A stretch of 17,237 nt of DNA from Thalassovita sp. (GTDB lineage Bacteria > Pseudomonadota > Alphaproteobacteria > Rhodobacterales > Rhodobacteraceae): the NCBI GenBank assembly GCA_029212905.1, contig JARGPB010000033.1, positions 1 to 17,237 of the forward strand, read 5' to 3'. Position 1 is the stretch's first letter. Each line of letters begins with the position of its first letter. Shown piece after piece: positions 14,310-17,237 of this stretch. The notes beneath the pieces were generated by a model that ran no database searches, was not told the DNA's origin, and saw only the letters and a list, made by a program, of their open reading frames with translations. The position numbers and the translations under genes were made by a program.

Positions 14310-15056
14310 ATGCATCTTGATGTGCAGGACCTGCGCAATTTTTATTACCGCAGCACGTTGGGCCGCGCCGCCCAAAAGGCTGTGCGCGACCAACTGGTCG
14401 CCTTGTGGCCCGAAGCCAAGGGACAGGCCGTCGTGGGATTCGGTTTTGCCGTGCCGTTGTTGCGTCCCTATCTGTCCGAGGCGCGACGGGTGACGGCGCT
14501 GATGCCTGGGCCTCAGGGGGTGATGCCATGGCCTGCCGGTGTGCCCAACTTGTCCGTTCTGTGCGAGGAAACCATGTGGCCCGTTGAAACAGGCCATGTT
14601 GATCGGTTGATCGTGATGCATGGGCTGGAAACAAGCGAACAGCCCTCTGCGGTTCTGGATGAATGCTGGCGGGTGCTTGGGCCTGGAGGCAAGGCGATGT
14701 TCATCGTGCCGAACCGGGCAGGGCTTTGGTCGCGCAACGATAGCACGCCGTTTGGGTTTGGCCGCCCCTATACCCATAGTCAGCTCGAGACCCAGCTGAA
14801 GCTGCACCATTTCATGCCCGAGCGGACCGTGACCGCGCTGTTCCAGCCCCCATCGCAGCGCAGGTTCTGGCGGAAAACCGGCGAGATGTGGGAGAAGATG
14901 GGCGCCTCGATGTCGATGGTTGTCGCGGGCGGGGTGATCATGGTCGAGGTGTCAAAACGGGTTCATGCGCCCAGTGGGCCGGGCTTGAAAGAGGCCGTGC
15001 GCCGCCCGCTGTCTATTCTTGCGCCGTCCCCGGCCGCAAAGCCCGAACCAATCTAG
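14310..15056 (+). CDS. Class I SAM-methyltransferase-like protein with degenerate motifs
   Basis: 248 residues from ATG 14310. The N-terminal helix MHLDVQDLRNFYYRSTLGRAA is followed by motif I as VVGFGFAVPLL (41-51) instead of the usual DxGxGxG, and by a second strand VTALMPG where SAM enzymes normally end in an acidic residue that binds the ribose. Later parts fit class I methyltransferases better: DRLIVMHGLETSEQP (98-112), LDECWRVLGPGGKAMFIVPNRAGLW (116-140) and a C-terminal cap with THSQLETQLKLHHF. Partner and substrate are unknown; it may bind SAM weakly or be a non-catalytic relative. The upstream in-frame ATG at 14094 lies inside gloB on the other strand and is rejected. No strong Shine-Dalgarno is visible. 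It diverges from gloB with only 63 bp between the start codons. Confidence 0.75.
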   Translation: MHLDVQDLRNFYYRSTLGRAAQKAVRDQLVALWPEAKGQAVVGFGFAVPLLRPYLSEARRVTALMPGPQGVMPWPAGVPNLSVLCEETMWPVETGHVDRLIVMHGLETSEQPSAVLDECWRVLGPGGKAMFIVPNRAGLWSRNDSTPFGFGRPYTHSQLETQLKLHHFMPERTVTALFQPPSQRRFWRKTGEMWEKMGASMSMVVAGGVIMVEVSKRVHAPSGPGLKEAVRRPLSILAPSPAAKPEPI

Positions 15057-15071
15057 GGTTTGTCGGATCAG

Positions 15072-15090
15072 GGGCTGAGGCCACCAGCCC
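15072..15090 (+). terminator. Possible terminator hairpin after the methyltransferase gene
   Basis: GGGCTG (15072-15077) and CAGCCC (15085-15090) form a perfect 6-bp GC-rich stem with a 7-nt loop, 15 bp after the methyltransferase stop. No T-run follows (GTGGTAGCG), so it would be a weak or Rho-assisted terminator at best. Confidence 0.35.
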
Positions 15091-15320
15091 GTGGTAGCGA
15101 TTCCAAATGCGACTGTCGTGCGATTTCCCCATTCGAATCTGTTGTGAAAAGCCGCATTCCGAGGTCGATTCCGTTGCGTCATCTTTGTTGCTGACACGTG
15201 ATAGCGTTAACGAGTTGAGCGGCTTTGTGAGTCAGATCGTGGAAAACAACCGATTTGGCGAAAAAAATGCACTCAAAAAACCGGTCCAAAGCGTCGCACT
15301 TAGCTTAAGTCTTTGAAAAT

Positions 15321-15339
15321 ATGCTGTATTCAACAGTAT
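15321..15339. repeat. Short imperfect palindrome upstream of the atp operon
   Basis: Left arm ATGCTGT (15321-15327) and right arm ACAGTAT (15333-15339) are complementary at 6 of 7 positions across a 5-bp centre. It overlaps the spacer that would follow a TTGAAA at 15313-15318, so it could be an operator. No regulator can be named. Confidence 0.35.
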
Positions 15340-15405
15340 GCCGTTGCATCATGGCAGGTTGCTAGGTGAGGATTGCTCTGCTACACCCACGCCGATTTCG
15401 ATACT

Positions 15406-15419
15406 TTGACGCAAATCAA
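15406..15419 (+). promoter_or_regulatory. FNR/FnrL-type binding box upstream of atpH
   Basis: TTGAC-GCAA-ATCAA differs from the FNR consensus TTGAT-N4-ATCAA by one base, and TTGAC is a common half-site in Rhodobacterales FnrL targets. It ends 68 bp before the atpH start. If the weak CATAGG at 15445-15450 is a -10 box, the site centre would be near -44, close to class II activator spacing. The box is seen; its use is inferred, and related Crp/Fnr proteins (Dnr type) share this motif. Confidence 0.5.
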
Positions 15420-15487
15420 GGGTCTAAACGCCCCCAACCGGAATCATAGGGATTTCGGACGGGGCCAAAATAGTCGGAAGGGTGGAC

Positions 15488-16048
15488 GTGTCCGAACCAG
15501 CTTCGATTTCCTCCGGCATTGCCGCGCGCTATGCCACCGCCATTTTCGAGATCGCCAAGGAGAGCAATGCTCTGTCCGATCTCGAAGCCAATGTGACTGA
15601 TCTGGGTGCTGCGTTGCATGACAGCGCTGATCTGCAAACCATGATCTCGTCTCCGTTGATTTCGCGTGACGAACAAGGCGGGGCCATTTCTGCCATCGCC
15701 GAAAAGATGGGGCTTATGCCCGTCATGAAAAACGGCCTGAGCGTTATGTCTCAGAAACGTCGTTTGTTCGTTCTGCCGTCGCTGCTCAACTCTTTGCAGG
15801 CGCTGATCGCAGAAGAGAAAGGCGAAGTGACCGCCGAAGTCACAAGCGCTAAGGCGCTGACGAAAACCCAAGCGGACAAGTTGGCCAAAACCCTGTCCGA
15901 ACGCGTGGGTAAAACCGTCAAGATTAATGCGACCGTCGATGAATCGCTCATCTCCGGTCTTGTCGTCAAAGTGGGCTCGAAGATGATCGACACGTCGATC
16001 CGCTCCAAGCTCGACTCCCTCCAGAATGCAATGAAAGAGGTCGGATAA
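15488..16048 (+). CDS. atpH: F1-ATPase delta subunit
   Basis: 186 residues, the normal delta-subunit length. The N-terminal helical domain begins MSEPASISSGIAARYATAIFEIAKE, with RYATAIFE as the family signature. MSQKRRLFVLPSLLNSLQAL (about residues 87-106) and a C-terminal SGLVVKVGSKMIDTSIRSKLDSL are the conserved OSCP/delta ending. The delta subunit links the top of the alpha3beta3 head to the b-type peripheral stalk. Two GTG codons are possible starts; 15488 is chosen because GGAAGG (15476-15481) lies 6 bp before it and would be 0 bp from GTG 15482. It is the first gene of the F1 operon, with the F0 genes elsewhere, as is usual for Rhodobacterales. atpA starts on the base after its stop. 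Confidence 0.95.
   Translation: MSEPASISSGIAARYATAIFEIAKESNALSDLEANVTDLGAALHDSADLQTMISSPLISRDEQGGAISAIAEKMGLMPVMKNGLSVMSQKRRLFVLPSLLNSLQALIAEEKGEVTAEVTSAKALTKTQADKLAKTLSERVGKTVKINATVDESLISGLVVKVGSKMIDTSIRSKLDSLQNAMKEVG

Positions 16049-17237
<1,189 letters not shown>

Larger units (their letters stand above)
15057..15487 (+). other. 431-bp gene-free region upstream of the F1-ATPase operon
   Basis: No coding region is supportable here; a 69-codon frame at 15107-15316 has no ribosome site and low-complexity composition. Contents in order: a GC-rich hairpin (15072-15090), two A-tracts one helical turn and a half apart (15261-15267 and 15275-15280) that could bend DNA, a small perfect inverted repeat ACTTA-GCT-TAAGT (15298-15310), a TTGAAA (15313-15318) that could be a -35 box, an imperfect palindrome (15321-15339), and an FNR-type box (15406-15419). 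No fully convincing sigma-70 promoter pair was found. Such a long leader is consistent with a regulated start of the atp operon. Confidence 0.6.

Noticed and set aside
14247..14810. Long N-terminal extension of GloB
   Set aside because: It reads antisense through the methyltransferase gene. The family start MPLELVTIPC and a ribosome site are at 14246.
15107..15316. A 69-codon small protein upstream of atpH
   Set aside because: No ribosome site, no recognisable motif, and it covers the A-tract and regulatory-looking segment.

Overview
The window looks like chromosomal DNA of a marine Rhodobacterales (Roseobacter-type) alphaproteobacterium. This rests on moderately high GC, the set of housekeeping genes (a DUF2125 protein, an extensin-like protein, a stand-alone F1 operon starting with atpH-atpA, ClpA without a ClpB middle domain) and the close packing of genes with 1-4 bp overlaps. 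The assignment is from gene content and protein recognition, not from a database search.

Layout. Positions 1-650 are a decayed junction: an apparent insertion-sequence remnant (about 30-170, minus) beside a frame-broken 3' fragment of a branched-chain amino-acid ABC transporter ATPase (livF-like, 243-510, minus). Next is a divergent pair, a small VOC-fold protein (648-1025, minus) and a two-domain HxlR-type regulator (1065-1610, plus), with an AT-rich imperfect palindrome between them that touches the regulator's start codon. A YqhA/UPF0114 membrane protein follows (1755-2285).

Positions 2405-5186 are an operon of three genes joined by 4-bp overlaps: a HisC-type aminotransferase, a TyrA-type prephenate/cyclohexadienyl dehydrogenase, and a secreted extensin-like protein with an M15-peptidase-like set of His/Asp residues. 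DUF2125 (5189-6187, minus) converges on it with a 2-bp gap. A ChaC-like gamma-glutamylcyclotransferase (6253-6783) diverges from DUF2125.

Positions 6852-10018 are the most interesting block: a two-gene ion-driven stator pair. The first gene is a four-helix MotA/TolQ/ExbB/ZorA-type channel protein with a long cytoplasmic helical tail. The second is a MotB/ZorB-like protein with one membrane helix preceded by an aspartate, about 460 residues of predicted coiled coil and an OmpA-type peptidoglycan-binding domain. No flagellar, Tol-Pal, TonB or Zorya effector genes lie nearby, so the output of this motor is unknown. A convergent minus-strand operon abuts it with no gap: clpA (10987-13320), whose stop overlaps the start of a secreted M23 (LytM) peptidase (10019-10987).

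The right side holds gloB (glyoxalase II, 13479-14246, minus), a divergent degenerate class I methyltransferase (14310-15056, plus), a roughly 430-bp gene-free regulatory region with a near-perfect FNR-type box, and the start of the F1-ATPase operon: atpH (15488-16048) and atpA (16049 to the window edge). Three genes for envelope or peptidoglycan factors (extensin-like, OmpA-stator, M23) cluster within about 6.5 kb. The rest is core metabolism, proteostasis and bioenergetics. No CRISPR array, rRNA or tRNA was seen.
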